Positions 28,531-38,022 of a stretch of 64,000 nt of DNA are shown here, in pieces (positions within the stretch are counted from its first letter, which is position 1; each line of letters opens with the position of its first letter). The DNA comes from Marinomonas foliarum (lineage in GTDB: Bacteria > Pseudomonadota > Gammaproteobacteria > Pseudomonadales > Marinomonadaceae). The translations under genes and the position numbers were made by a program. The notes below the pieces were generated by a model. That model saw only the letters and a list, made by a program, of their open reading frames with translations. It was not told the DNA's origin and searched no databases. The stretch lies in contig NZ_QPJQ01000007.1 of the NCBI RefSeq assembly GCF_003337275.1, positions 93,933 to 157,932 on the forward strand, read 5' to 3'.

Positions 28531-29301
28531 ATGGGCCAGTTATCTCGCCAAGACAAAATTGTCGCCATAGTAAAAGAAAAGGGTTATGTAACCATTGACG
28601 AATTGGCCAGCCAATTTGCCGTCACACCACAAACGATTCGACGTGATATTAATGAGCTAGCAAAAGCAGACAAAATACGTCGTCATCATGGTGGCGCAAG
28701 CTACGACTCCAGCACAACAAACGTTGCTTATGCCACTCGACAAATTTTACAACTCCCGGCAAAAGAGCAAATTGCCAAACGCATCGCAGCCGAAATTCCA
28801 AATCACGCTTCTTTGTTTATCAACATCGGTACCACAACCGAAACCGTTGCGCGGGCGCTTCTAAACCACCAAGGTCTACAAGTAATCACCAACAACCTTA
28901 ACGTAGCAGCGATTTTAAGTGGAAAAGAAGACTTTACTGTTATCATCGCTGGCGGCACAGTACGCTCAAGGGATGGAGGTGTTATGGGGGAAGCAACCAT
29001 CGACTTCATAAACCAATTTCGAGTCGATTTTGGCATCATAGGAATCAGTGGCATTGATCCTAACGACGGCTCATTATTGGATTATGATTACCAAGAAGTT
29101 CGAGTTGCACAGAGCATCATATCTAATTCGCGCACAGTCTTTCTTGCAGCTGACAGCGGAAAGTTTGGTAGAAATGCCGTTGTGAGGTTAGGCAATATTA
29201 CCCAAGTCGATAGACTCTTTACTGATGAGCAACCACCAAAAGCCATTTTAAAGCTAATCAAAGAACATAAAATTCGCCTAGAAATGTGCTCGCCCAAATA
29301 A
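28531..29301 (+). CDS. glpR: DeoR-family repressor of glycerol-3-phosphate genes
   Basis: 256 residues. The DeoR HTH lies at about 6-58 ([20 protein letters not shown] followed by [19 protein letters not shown]), and the sugar-phosphate sensor domain has the phosphate-loop residues in [14 protein letters not shown] and [11 protein letters not shown]. It sits between glpK and glpD and is accompanied by matching operators on both sides. Glycerol-3-phosphate is the expected inducer. Confidence 0.93.
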   Translation: MGQLSRQDKIVAIVKEKGYVTIDELASQFAVTPQTIRRDINELAKADKIRRHHGGASYDSSTTNVAYATRQILQLPAKEQIAKRIAAEIPNHASLFINIGTTTETVARALLNHQGLQVITNNLNVAAILSGKEDFTVIIAGGTVRSRDGGVMGEATIDFINQFRVDFGIIGISGIDPNDGSLLDYDYQEVRVAQSIISNSRTVFLAADSGKFGRNAVVRLGNITQVDRLFTDEQPPKAILKLIKEHKIRLEMCSPK

Positions 29302-29434
29302 CCCTTGGGCAGCACAAAACCACCCTCTCCAGCACTTAACTCTCCCCTTTAACTGCAAATTAAGAAAGAATATTCACCAAAACTTCACAAAGCGTTATTG
29401 TCATAAGACGCTTAGAGGTTTAATATCGAAAACA

Positions 29435-29452
29435 AATGTTCACTTTCGAACA
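29435..29452. promoter_or_regulatory. GlpR-type operator upstream of glpD
   Basis: ATGTTC-N6-GAACAT is a perfect inverted repeat and identical in half-sites to the E. coli GlpR consensus. It lies about 30 bp before the glpD start. Confidence 0.7.
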
Positions 29453-29483
29453 TATAAATTCGAATATAACCGTGAGGCTTTGC

Positions 29484-30971
29484 ATGAATCACTCCCATTT
29501 CGACCTATTTGTTGTTGGCGGCGGCATTAACGGCACAGGAATCGCTGCAGATGCAGCAGGCCGCGGCTTAGATGTTGGCCTTTGTGAAATGGGAGACCTA
29601 GCCCATGCAACATCATCTTCAAGCAGTAAACTAATTCATGGCGGCTTACGCTATCTAGAGCATTACGAGTTTCGCCTTGTCAAAGAAGCCCTGACAGAGC
29701 GCGAAGTATTGCTCAAAGTAGCCCCTCATCTTGTTACGCCTATGCGCTTTCAAATGCCCCACAGACCGCATTTACGTCCGGCGTGGTTAATTCGCATTGG
29801 CTTATTCCTTTATGACAATTTAGGCAAACGAGAAACACTTTTAGGATCGAAAGGCGTTAAATACGCTTCAGACAGCCCACTTAAAGACGATATAAAACAG
29901 GGTTTTGAATACTCTGACTGCTGGGTTGATGACGCTCGCCTAGTGGTAACCAACGCACTAAGTGCCCAACAAAATGGTGCCTCTATCTTTGCTCGCACTC
30001 GCTGTACCTCAGCAAAGCGTGTCGATAACAAGTGGCATATCACCTTAGAAAATCAAACTACTAAGGAAACTCAAGAAATAACCGCCAAAGCCTTGGTTAA
30101 CGCAGCAGGCCCATGGGTATCTTCTTTTATCGAAACCAAACTCGAAGAAAAAGCGCCATACGGAATACGTATGATTAAAGGCAGCCATATTGTCGTACCA
30201 AAGATGTACCAACACTCAAACGCCTTCATTATGCAAAACACCGACAAACGTATTGTTTTCGCTATTCCTTATCGTGAAAACTACACCTTATTAGGCACTA
30301 CGGATGTTGAATACAAAGGCAATCCAAATGATGTATCGATTTCCGAAGAGGAAACACAATACATACTAAAAGTGGCTAACGATCATTTCAAAAAGACGTT
30401 AACTCCTACTGATGTTGTATGGAGCTATTCAGGTGTTCGTCCTTTATTGGAAGATGAGTCTTCAGATCCTTCAGCGGTAACCCGCGATTACACGCTTCAT
30501 CTTGATGATCAAAACCATCAAGCGCCATTACTTAGCATTTTTGGCGGCAAAATCACTACATACCGAAAACTCGCTTTATCAGCGATGAAAAAACTGGCGC
30601 CTTATTTTGACAACCTAGGTGATGAGTGGACACACACAAAACCTTTGCCTGGCGGAAACTTAGATATGTCTCTTGATGCTTTCGCGATGAAACTGCAACA
30701 AGACTATCCTTTTATCGGAGCGCATCTTGCTCGTCGTTTTGCCAATAGCTATGGTTCACTGACACACACACTATTGAATAAAGCGAACTCAGAAAACGAT
30801 CTAGGCCAAGACTTTGGCAACCAGCTTTATCAAGTAGAAGTAGATTATTTGATCCATCACGAGTGGGCACATTCGGCTGAAGACATATTATGGCGCCGTA
30901 CTAAGCTAGGTCTTGAATTTACAACAGATCAAGAAATCGCACTTGAGAACTATATCAAAACTAAAATCTAA
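29484..30971 (+). CDS. glpD: Aerobic glycerol-3-phosphate dehydrogenase
   Basis: 495 residues from the ATG at 29484, which follows CGTGAGG; the longer frame would run through the operator. The FAD site is FVVGGGINGTGIAADAAGRG, followed by the GlpD motifs SSSSKLIHGGLRYLEHYEF and IRMIKGSHIVVP. It is a membrane-associated flavoenzyme that oxidises glycerol-3-phosphate to DHAP and feeds electrons to ubiquinone. It works directly after GlpK. Confidence 0.96.
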   Translation: MNHSHFDLFVVGGGINGTGIAADAAGRGLDVGLCEMGDLAHATSSSSSKLIHGGLRYLEHYEFRLVKEALTEREVLLKVAPHLVTPMRFQMPHRPHLRPAWLIRIGLFLYDNLGKRETLLGSKGVKYASDSPLKDDIKQGFEYSDCWVDDARLVVTNALSAQQNGASIFARTRCTSAKRVDNKWHITLENQTTKETQEITAKALVNAAGPWVSSFIETKLEEKAPYGIRMIKGSHIVVPKMYQHSNAFIMQNTDKRIVFAIPYRENYTLLGTTDVEYKGNPNDVSISEEETQYILKVANDHFKKTLTPTDVVWSYSGVRPLLEDESSDPSAVTRDYTLHLDDQNHQAPLLSIFGGKITTYRKLALSAMKKLAPYFDNLGDEWTHTKPLPGGNLDMSLDAFAMKLQQDYPFIGAHLARRFANSYGSLTHTLLNKANSENDLGQDFGNQLYQVEVDYLIHHEWAHSAEDILWRRTKLGLEFTTDQEIALENYIKTKI

Positions 30972-31086
30972 TTCAGATTAAGAGTTCAAATTACTACTCA
31001 TTAGCCCAACTAAACGATTGTCTAGATGGGCTTTTTTTGTTCTACTAAATAGCATCGCTTATCTCTTCTACTGGAAAAAATGTACA

Positions 31087-31857
31087 ATGGACTTTGCCTT
31101 TTTCGATATCTCCATTTGGATCTACCTTGCCCTCTTTGGTGCAGCGTTTTTTGCCGGTGCTATTGACGCTATCGCGGGCGGAGGTGGACTCATTACTGTT
31201 CCTGTTCTATTAGCCGCTGGACTGTCACCAGCAGAGGCACTAGCAACAAATAAACTGCAAGGTTGCGCAGGCACGGTTTCGGCGTCTTATCACTTTATTA
31301 AAAAGGGACAAGTTACACTGTCTGATATGTGGTTCCCCATTCTAATGACAGCCACCGGTGCTATTTGCGGTACATTATTAGTCTCGTATTTAGACAGTAG
31401 CTTACTACTCAAAGCCGTTCCGATTATATTAATCGCAGTAGCCATTTTCTTTTTCTTTTTACCTAAAGTTCAACCTTATATTGCCAGCAAATTCTCACTC
31501 ACTCATATACAATTTGCGGTTATTATCGGTACCAGCATTGGTTTTTACGATGGTTTGATTGGCCCAGGAACTGGCGCCTTCTTCTCTACCGCCTATTTGT
31601 GCTTGATGGGGCTGACCGTGGTTTCAGCAACCGCACACACCAAAGTACTGAATGCAACAAGCAACCTGGCCTCTTTGGCGATGTTCGCCTTTAGCGGCCA
31701 CCTGATTTGGGCTTTAGGCATTGTGATGGGAATAGGGCAATGGTTTGGAGCACAACTGGGCTCACGCCTTGTAATCACCAAAGGTGCGAAACTCATTCGC
31801 CCAATGGTGATTATTATGTGCTTGGCTATTTCAATCAAATTATTATTAGATAACTAA
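31087..31857 (+). CDS. TSUP/TauE-SafE family permease
   Basis: 256 residues, about eight membrane helices, with the family's characteristic AGAIDAIAGGGGLITVP at about residues 20-36 and GTGAFFSTAYL in the second half (inverted-repeat fold). Members export or import sulfite, sulfoacetate or related organic acids; the substrate is unknown here. I use the ATG at 31087; a TTG 69 bases upstream would add a dubious hydrophobic leader. Confidence 0.87.
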   Translation: MDFAFFDISIWIYLALFGAAFFAGAIDAIAGGGGLITVPVLLAAGLSPAEALATNKLQGCAGTVSASYHFIKKGQVTLSDMWFPILMTATGAICGTLLVSYLDSSLLLKAVPIILIAVAIFFFFLPKVQPYIASKFSLTHIQFAVIIGTSIGFYDGLIGPGTGAFFSTAYLCLMGLTVVSATAHTKVLNATSNLASLAMFAFSGHLIWALGIVMGIGQWFGAQLGSRLVITKGAKLIRPMVIIMCLAISIKLLLDN

Positions 31858-31871
31858 TTCATAAACCAAAG

Positions 31872-32810
31872 CTAACCAAGCTCACTCAACATCGTCAAAG
31901 CATCATCGGGAGAATATTCATAACATTCTGTCACCAACCAGCGCAACAACTGCTGAACGGGCTCCCGCTGACGCTGCATTTCTGGACAAACAAATAAATA
32001 GGCGTGACCTTCATCTAGCGTCTCGGTAAACGGCCGCATTAGTCGCCCTTGTTGAATATCATCCATAACCAAGGGCGTTCTTCCCAAAGCGACGCCCTGA
32101 CCTGCCACAGCGGCTTGCACAGCAAGATCACCACGGTTGAAGCTGATACCACGGGACGGCTTCACGCCCTTCGCATTTGCCAATAAAAGCCATTTTTCCC
32201 ATTCAGCATACGGACTAGAAAAACGCCATTCGGAATCATCATTTAATAAAGACATTTGCGCTAACTGATTGGCCTCACTTAATGAACGAGCATGGGCGAA
32301 AGCTGGACTACAAACAGGAAAAACTTTGTCTTTCATTAATGGCACAATATAGCCTTTTGAGTTGTGAACATGGCTATGCACAATAGCAACATCAATACGA
32401 TCTCGCTGAAAGTTCACCTCTCTATCGTTAGCCTGAATACGCAGCTGCAAATCTGGATACGCTTCTTGCAGACTTCCCAGTCGAGGAATCAGCCACTTTG
32501 TTGCAAAAGAAGGCATTACAGACACTGTCAGAATATTGGATGTTTCCTCTTCCTGAAGCTCTAAAATTAGATCATTAATCTCAGTAAAACTAAGATTAAG
32601 CTGCACTGCCAATCGCGCACCTGCCACCGTCAGCTCAAGCCGGCGATGGTAACGAACAAATAAAGTTAAACCTAAACGCTCTTCTAATTGTCGAATTTGT
32701 TGGCTAACCGCCCCTTGCGTTAAATGCATTTCTTGAGCGGCTTTGGTAAAACTCAAATGACGTGCTGCAATGGCAAACGTACCCAAGCCAGCCAAAGGGA
32801 CAGACTTCAT
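31872..32810 (-). CDS. LysR-family regulator (GcvA-like)
   Basis: 312 residues. The LysR HTH (about 5-63) contains RHLSFTKAAQEMHLTQGAVS, typical of the GcvA/AmpR branch, and the effector domain follows. Another in-frame ATG lies 21 bases upstream and has a GAGG site, so the start could be at 32831. Convergent with the TSUP permease gene. Its target is not evident. Confidence 0.85.
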   Translation of the reverse strand: MKSVPLAGLGTFAIAARHLSFTKAAQEMHLTQGAVSQQIRQLEERLGLTLFVRYHRRLELTVAGARLAVQLNLSFTEINDLILELQEEETSNILTVSVMPSFATKWLIPRLGSLQEAYPDLQLRIQANDREVNFQRDRIDVAIVHSHVHNSKGYIVPLMKDKVFPVCSPAFAHARSLSEANQLAQMSLLNDDSEWRFSSPYAEWEKWLLLANAKGVKPSRGISFNRGDLAVQAAVAGQGVALGRTPLVMDDIQQGRLMRPFTETLDEGHAYLFVCPEMQRQREPVQQLLRWLVTECYEYSPDDALTMLSELG

Positions 32811-33087
32811 AAAAAAACCACCATAAGACAACCTCAGCTACTGCAAAACAACAAATGACCGAACCGACCTTCCATCGCAACATAAACCACTCAAAAAACA
32901 CCCTATAAAAGGCTAGGAAAGAGCGCTATATGATAGTAATTTCAGGAAAACCACCCAGAATTTAATAAAGTGCCCAAAGAAGATCACTTTCATAGAAACG
33001 GATACAAGTATTTTGCATTAATTTTACTAATCCAACAAATCAATTTATATCGTTTGTAAGAACAATCAATAAAGCTAGAATATGTAT

Positions 33088-33260
33088 ATCTCTTAGGTTG
33101 AACAGCGGCCTAATATGTATCGATACAGCCCTAACTGTATCCCTCTAAATCATGTCCCCACAGTCATGGTTTAGATGAATACCATCATCTCCCACAGGAT
33201 GACGTTATTCATAACTGCTAGTTACTTTTTTAAAGCCGGACATTTGTCCGGTTTTTTTTT
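33088..33260 (+). ncRNA. Candidate structured small RNA with C-rich hairpin loops
   Basis: A plus-strand transcription unit between two minus-strand genes. A promoter-like pair TTGTAA (33054-33059) and TAGAAT (33076-33081), spaced by 16 bp, precedes it. Three stem-loops follow: 33122-33141 (7-bp perfect stem GATACAG/CTGTATC, loop CCCTAA), 33144-33175 (11-bp stem with one G-U, loop TCCCCACAGT) and 33177-33210 (two-part stem, loop TCCCACAG). It ends in a perfect 7-bp terminator hairpin CCGGACA/TGTCCGG followed by nine Ts. No ORF fits. The shared loop TCCC(C)ACAG suggests base pairing with mRNA ribosome sites. I do not recognise a named family. Confidence 0.55.
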
Positions 33261-33285
33261 GCCCAAAAATCACATAATGAACAAA

Positions 33286-33315
33286 TAAAAAAACGGCGAC
33301 CCAAAGGCCGCCGTT
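33286..33315 (-). terminator. Terminator of the GAPDH gene
   Basis: On the minus strand AACGGCG / CGCCGTT form a 7-bp stem followed by a run of Ts, about 40 bp after the GAPDH stop. Confidence 0.8.
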
Positions 33316-33356
33316 CAACAACACATATAAATGTGTTAGATCATCTCTTCACTCGC

Positions 33357-34730
33357 TTAAGCCGCTTCATCCTTAAGCAACTCAGTACTAATAAAATTTG
33401 CTTGTGCCAGCTTCTCCATCAAGCGAACAACTTGACAACTGTAGCCATACTCATTGTCGTACCAAACGTATAAGATCGCTTGATTACCACGAACCTTGGT
33501 CGATAGAGAATCAACAACGCCCGCTTGTTGAGAGCCAATGAAATCAGAGCTCACAGCATCAGCCTCATCGCTGTAGCCAATCTGCCCTGTCAATTCAGCG
33601 CTAACAGATGCAGCTTTTAACAACTGGTTGATTTCATCAACAGAGGTGGCTGATTTCAAGTTCAAACTCAATACAGCGATAGATACGTTAATCACAGGAA
33701 CACGAATCGCACTGCCACTTAATTTACCTTCTAAAGAAGGAATCGCTTTAGATACAGCTTTTGCTGCACCAGTTTCTGTCATCACCATGTTCATGCCTGC
33801 AGCACGACCACGACGATCACCTTTGTGGATATTATCAATTAGGTTTTGGTCATTCGTGTAAGCGTGAACGGTTTCAACATGACCCGATACGATGCCAAAT
33901 TTATCTTCAAGTACAGACAAGATCGGGGTAATCGCGTTCGTGGTACAAGACGCTGCAGAAACAATACGATCTTGATCGGTTACATCATTATCGTTAACAC
34001 CAAAGACAATGTTTTTCATTTCTTTGCCAGGCGCAGTTAGAACAACACGCTCAATACCAGGGCGATTCAAGTGAACACTCAAACCGTCGTGATCTCGCCA
34101 GCGCCCTGTGTTATCAACCAATAAGGCATTGTTGATACCGTGAGCTTGGTAATCAACTTCAGCAGGGTCTGATGCGTAAATGACTTTTACGGGTGAGCCA
34201 TTAATAATCAAGGATTGATTTGCTTCATCAACTTTCACCAAACCTTCATAAGTACCATGGACAGAGTCGTACTTAAGCAAGCTAGCACGCTTCGCAAGAT
34301 CGTTGTCGCACGCTTTACGTACAACAATGGCAGCAAGTGACATACCAGGTGTCGTGTGACCAAGCGTACACATACGACGAGCAAGCAATCGACCAATACG
34401 ACCAAAACCGTACAATACAACAGGAGTTTCAGACCCATCGCTCGATTGATTCGCCAACACAGTTGCCACATCCGCCTCAGCAACCAAAGACTCTAGCTCA
34501 ACCACAGTATTAGAAACATCGCTTACCAATACTTGCTCTAACACTTGATAGACTTGAACAAGATCTAATTCAGGATGTTGATCAAATGCAGCCATAAGAC
34601 CAGTAACAGAATCCGCCATTAAGGTGTTGCCTGCTAGTTGAACTTTTACCGCTTTCTCACGACCAAGTTTACCTAAAAGAGGAATCATGGATTCTGCTTG
34701 CGAAAGTGCTTGTAACCAAGTGCTTGTCAT
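33357..34730 (-). CDS. gap: Glyceraldehyde-3-phosphate dehydrogenase, long (N-extended) form
   Basis: 457 residues, about 120 more than the usual GAPDH. The extra N-terminal helical segment (about 1-125) precedes the Rossmann domain (VVLYGFGRIGRLLARRM). The catalytic cysteine lies in SAASCTTNAITPIL, and the catalytic His and substrate loops (HAYTNDQNLID, GAAKAVSKAIPSLEGKLSG) are intact. The long form is known from Pseudomonas and other gammaproteobacteria. A gluconeogenic role is likely but not shown. Alone in its transcript. Confidence 0.92.
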   Translation of the reverse strand: MTSTWLQALSQAESMIPLLGKLGREKAVKVQLAGNTLMADSVTGLMAAFDQHPELDLVQVYQVLEQVLVSDVSNTVVELESLVAEADVATVLANQSSDGSETPVVLYGFGRIGRLLARRMCTLGHTTPGMSLAAIVVRKACDNDLAKRASLLKYDSVHGTYEGLVKVDEANQSLIINGSPVKVIYASDPAEVDYQAHGINNALLVDNTGRWRDHDGLSVHLNRPGIERVVLTAPGKEMKNIVFGVNDNDVTDQDRIVSAASCTTNAITPILSVLEDKFGIVSGHVETVHAYTNDQNLIDNIHKGDRRGRAAGMNMVMTETGAAKAVSKAIPSLEGKLSGSAIRVPVINVSIAVLSLNLKSATSVDEINQLLKAASVSAELTGQIGYSDEADAVSSDFIGSQQAGVVDSLSTKVRGNQAILYVWYDNEYGYSCQVVRLMEKLAQANFISTELLKDEAA

Positions 34731-34992
34731 TTTCTGCCCCCGAAAAAAGACTTTGTTATATCAATATGGGCGCAGTCTAACGGCAGAGAAGGACAAAAAC
34801 AAATTGTAAGAAGACTACAAAAAACCTTTAAAATCGGGACTTTAGGGCATTTTTTTATAGAAATAACGAAATAACGAGAAGGGTCTAGGAACTTTACTAC
34901 ATAATTCCAATTTTTAAAGGGATATCACCAAGAACAAGAGTGTTATGTGGTAATTTGGCAACAAAAACTGACAGGAACTTTCATGATTTTTT

Positions 34993-35328
34993 TTACAAAT
35001 GACGCTTTCTTTCAGCCAAAATCCCCAAAACACAAAAACAGAAGAAGATAAAAGCTGGTCGATAAACAAAATCGATACGCGTAATTCCCCAATAAACAAG
35101 AGGCTGACTCCACAACGTCAATAAGCCATAACCAAATGTACACATAAGAATAAACGCTGACACCCTAGCGATAAACACCCAAGAAGATACCCATCGCTTT
35201 AAAATGCCGTTTACCTTGTCGCCATATACGACCAAACAGGTTGCGACCAGCGCCAAAGAAATATCTTGTAAATGAGGCTGGATGAAATGCGCTAAACGAA
35301 GGTTGAGATCTAAAATAAACATATACAA
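34993..35328 (-). CDS. DUF3392-family inner membrane protein
   Basis: 111 residues with three to four membrane segments. The pattern LRLAHFIQPHLQDISLALVA, a central ARVSAFILMCTFGYGLLTLW and the end LGILAERKRHL match my memory of DUF3392. Function unknown. It lies directly after the secreted protein gene on the same strand and may be co-transcribed. Confidence 0.72.
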   Translation of the reverse strand: MYMFILDLNLRLAHFIQPHLQDISLALVATCLVVYGDKVNGILKRWVSSWVFIARVSAFILMCTFGYGLLTLWSQPLVYWGITRIDFVYRPAFIFFCFCVLGILAERKRHL

Positions 35329-35363
35329 CTAACTACACCAAAAGCACGGCAGAATAAATTCCA

Positions 35364-35924
35364 TTATTTTTTATTAGACAAAGCCTCTACATCGATTTTG
35401 CCAGATCGAGAAATGACCTTAGGCTGCTCATCAACATACAAAACAGATACATCATAGGTCGTGTTACGAAAATCTATTGTTGTACCATCTCTGAAGCTCC
35501 ATTTTGAACGCCCCAAACCACCATTCAAAAAGCCTTCACTGGGGGGGCCATACTTACGCCCCAATAATTCGCCTAAATTTTTACGTTTCTCATTACTTTC
35601 TACCACGCCCGATAAAAGAACTTGGCGAACATATTTAGAGCTATTGAAATGAATCGTCGCATTGGTTACGCCCAAAATACCTTCAGACCCCAAGCTATAA
35701 CTCACAACACCTGGCTTATAGGAAGGGTAACTTTGCAACCCCATACTCTCCAACCGAGACTCTAACTGAGATAGCGCCAACCCCTTAACAGGCAAGCCAA
35801 ACAGCTCTGCCGCATCAGATAAAGCAATACTTTCGTTTGTTTCAGCCATAACAGAAGCAGGCCTACTCACCAAAAGAACCAGAGCAAACACGAGCAACAC
35901 TGGAGCAACTTTTCTAGACATCAA
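35364..35924 (-). CDS. Secreted or periplasmic protein of unknown function
   Basis: 186 residues with a clear signal peptide (basic start, hydrophobic core PVLLVFALVLLVS, cleavage after VMA near residue 27). The mature part is mostly beta with no cysteine. I do not recognise a family. The region around 110-140 (LGRKYGPPSEGF) resembles short periplasmic domains that measure small folded units but gives no function. It precedes the DUF3392 gene by 35 bp. Confidence 0.65.
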   Translation of the reverse strand: MMSRKVAPVLLVFALVLLVSRPASVMAETNESIALSDAAELFGLPVKGLALSQLESRLESMGLQSYPSYKPGVVSYSLGSEGILGVTNATIHFNSSKYVRQVLLSGVVESNEKRKNLGELLGRKYGPPSEGFLNGGLGRSKWSFRDGTTIDFRNTTYDVSVLYVDEQPKVISRSGKIDVEALSNKK

Positions 35925-36047
35925 TCATCTCAATTTAAGGTCTTAATTCAGTTTATCAGTCAAAAACAGTCAAAGCTGATATATAATATCACACTATAAG
36001 CACCTTCAATTCAAGAAGCGCTCGCACTTTATTTTCAGAGGTAACCA

Positions 36048-36659
36048 ATGGCACTTGTAATCGGCATTACCGGCGTTTCCGGAAGTGGGAAAAGTCGACT
36101 ATGTTCTCTATTAGCAGAAGACCAAGGTGATAAAATCACCGTATTATGCCAAGACAGCTTTTATAATGGATGCGGCAGTATCGACCCTGACGTATACAAT
36201 TTCGACGACCTTAGCTCGCTCGACCTAGAAAGCATCACCCTTGCTATTCACAATTGCAAAAATCGTCAACAACCTAACGAAATCCCAGTTTACGATCATT
36301 CTCAACACAAACGTGTTGGTTATCGTAATCTTGACCCAACCCATATTGTTCTTGTAGAAGGCCATATGATGTTTCAAGACGCAGGAATTCGAGACGCCGT
36401 TGATTACTTGCTTTACGTTGACACTGACATGGACATCGCTATCGTACGCCGACTAAAACGCGATATCGCTGAACGCGGACGCGATGTTAATGAAGTGACC
36501 AGCCGATATATGAGACATGTTCGCCAAGCATCTCTCAAGACCATCGACATTCGCAGCAAAGCGGACTTTATTATTCCAAATAATAAAAGCTTCACCAATG
36601 CCGCTAGCTTGCTACGTAACTACATCGACTATCTATTAAAAGAAAAAGGCGCCAAATAG
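36048..36659 (+). CDS. Uridine kinase/phosphoribulokinase-family P-loop kinase
   Basis: 203 residues. Walker A is GVSGSGKSRLC (about 9-16); the family's DSFY motif follows (CQDSFYNGCG), then YNFDDLSSLDLE, VEGHMMFQDAG and the lid DIAERGRDVNEV. It phosphorylates a nucleoside or a small alcohol; uridine is the default guess but cannot be fixed from sequence. Monocistronic, ending in a strong hairpin. Confidence 0.82.
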   Translation: MALVIGITGVSGSGKSRLCSLLAEDQGDKITVLCQDSFYNGCGSIDPDVYNFDDLSSLDLESITLAIHNCKNRQQPNEIPVYDHSQHKRVGYRNLDPTHIVLVEGHMMFQDAGIRDAVDYLLYVDTDMDIAIVRRLKRDIAERGRDVNEVTSRYMRHVRQASLKTIDIRSKADFIIPNNKSFTNAASLLRNYIDYLLKEKGAK

Positions 36660-36672
36660 GCGCCTTTTTTAC
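36644..36672. terminator. Bidirectional terminator between the kinase gene and dnaJ
   Basis: AAAAAGGCGCC / GGCGCCTTTTT stem with loop AAATA serves two convergent genes and overlaps the kinase stop region. Confidence 0.9.
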
Positions 36673-36693
36673 AATACATCAGCTGTAAAACAG

Positions 36694-37824
36694 TTATTTT
36701 TTGATGTCATCAAAAAAACGTTTTACGCCATCAAACCAACTTTTTTGCTTAGGTGAATGATCTGTGCCTTCACCCATGCTATCAGCCAATTCAGTAAACA
36801 GTTCTTTTTGACGAGCTGTAAGGTTAACCGGCGTTTCAACAACCGCCTTACAAATCAAATCACCCACTGGTCCACCACGAACAGGCTTTACCCCCTTATT
36901 ACGTAGACGGAACAATTTACCTGACTGACACTCTGCTGTGACTTTTAGTCGCACACGGCCATCCAGCGTAGGAACATCAATTTCGCCACCTAATGCTGCA
37001 GTCGTGAAGCTAATAGGTACTTCACAATACAGATTCGCACCATCGCGTTCAAAAATGTTATGTGGTTTAACAGAAACCTGTACAAACAAGTCACCAGCAG
37101 GGCCACCATGTGTCCCAGCTTCACCTTCACCTGACAAACGAATACGGTCACCTGTATCAACGCCCGCAGGAATCTTAACATTCAGTGTTTTATATTCTTG
37201 AACTCGGCCTTGACCATGACAGTCATTACAAGGATCACTGATTACCTGACCTGCACCATGACATTCTGGACACGCTTGCTGTACAGAGAAAAAGCCCTGT
37301 GACATACGAACTTGACCAGCACCACCACAGGTACCACATGTTTTCGGAGTGGAACCCTTTTTCGCACCTGAGCCATCACACGTGTTACAGCCAACCAGCG
37401 TTGGGATGCGAATTTTTTCCTCACAACCCCAAACAGCTTGCTCAAGATCTAGCTCTAGTGTGTAGCGCAGATCCGAACCACGACGAGTACGGCTTTGACC
37501 GCCACCACCACCGCCAAAAATATCACCAAACACATCACCAAAAATGTCGCTAAAACCACCAGCACCGGCACCACCGCCGTAGCCTCCGCCAGCCTGACCA
37601 TTTACACCTTCATGACCAAATCGATCATATGCGGCGCGCTTGTCATCAGAAGATAAAATTTCGTAGGCTTCTGCTAACTCTTTAAACTTATCAAGCGCTT
37701 CTGGGTTATCTGGGTTTTTGTCTGGATGGTACTTATTCGCTAAAGAACGATAAGCTTTTTTAATGTCTTTCTTATCCGCACTCTTGGCAACACCAAGAAC
37801 GTCGTAATAGTCTCTTTTGCTCAT
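36694..37824 (-). CDS. dnaJ: Co-chaperone DnaJ
   Basis: 376 residues. J domain ([14 protein letters not shown] and the HPD motif in KYHPDKNPD), Gly/Phe-rich linker, four CxxCxGxG zinc repeats ([42 protein letters not shown]), then the client-binding C-terminal domains. It stimulates DnaK ATPase. I use the ATG at 37824 that gives the standard [11 protein letters not shown] start. Last gene of the grpE-dnaK-dnaJ cluster. Confidence 0.97.
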   Translation of the reverse strand: MSKRDYYDVLGVAKSADKKDIKKAYRSLANKYHPDKNPDNPEALDKFKELAEAYEILSSDDKRAAYDRFGHEGVNGQAGGGYGGGAGAGGFSDIFGDVFGDIFGGGGGGQSRTRRGSDLRYTLELDLEQAVWGCEEKIRIPTLVGCNTCDGSGAKKGSTPKTCGTCGGAGQVRMSQGFFSVQQACPECHGAGQVISDPCNDCHGQGRVQEYKTLNVKIPAGVDTGDRIRLSGEGEAGTHGGPAGDLFVQVSVKPHNIFERDGANLYCEVPISFTTAALGGEIDVPTLDGRVRLKVTAECQSGKLFRLRNKGVKPVRGGPVGDLICKAVVETPVNLTARQKELFTELADSMGEGTDHSPKQKSWFDGVKRFFDDIKK

Positions 37825-37950
37825 CGCAGGCATTCCTGAATTTTGAAAAGTCTGAATTTAAAAGTATTCTTTATCTAAGATGTTCTGAGTCGAAAATCGC
37901 CAGAATAGATCGACATTACTTAGCGCTCATTAATCGAAGATAGTGTAAAC

Positions 37951-37981
37951 AGCAAAGCACGGTTCAAAACCGTGCTTGCTA
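37951..37981 (-). terminator. Hairpin between dnaK and dnaJ
   Basis: A stem AGCAAGCACGG / CCGTGCTTTGCT with one bulge on the minus strand, lacking a long T-run. It may be an attenuator that lowers dnaJ relative to dnaK. Confidence 0.5.
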
Positions 37982-38022
37982 TTTACCGCCCCATCAATAG
38001 AGGCAAAATAAGTGTTTAACGC

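Larger units (their letters stand above)
32832..33356. other. Intergenic region around the candidate small RNA
   Basis: No protein gene is seen in this 525-bp gap. It holds the LysR promoter on the left, the candidate small RNA, and the GAPDH terminator on the right. Confidence 0.6.
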
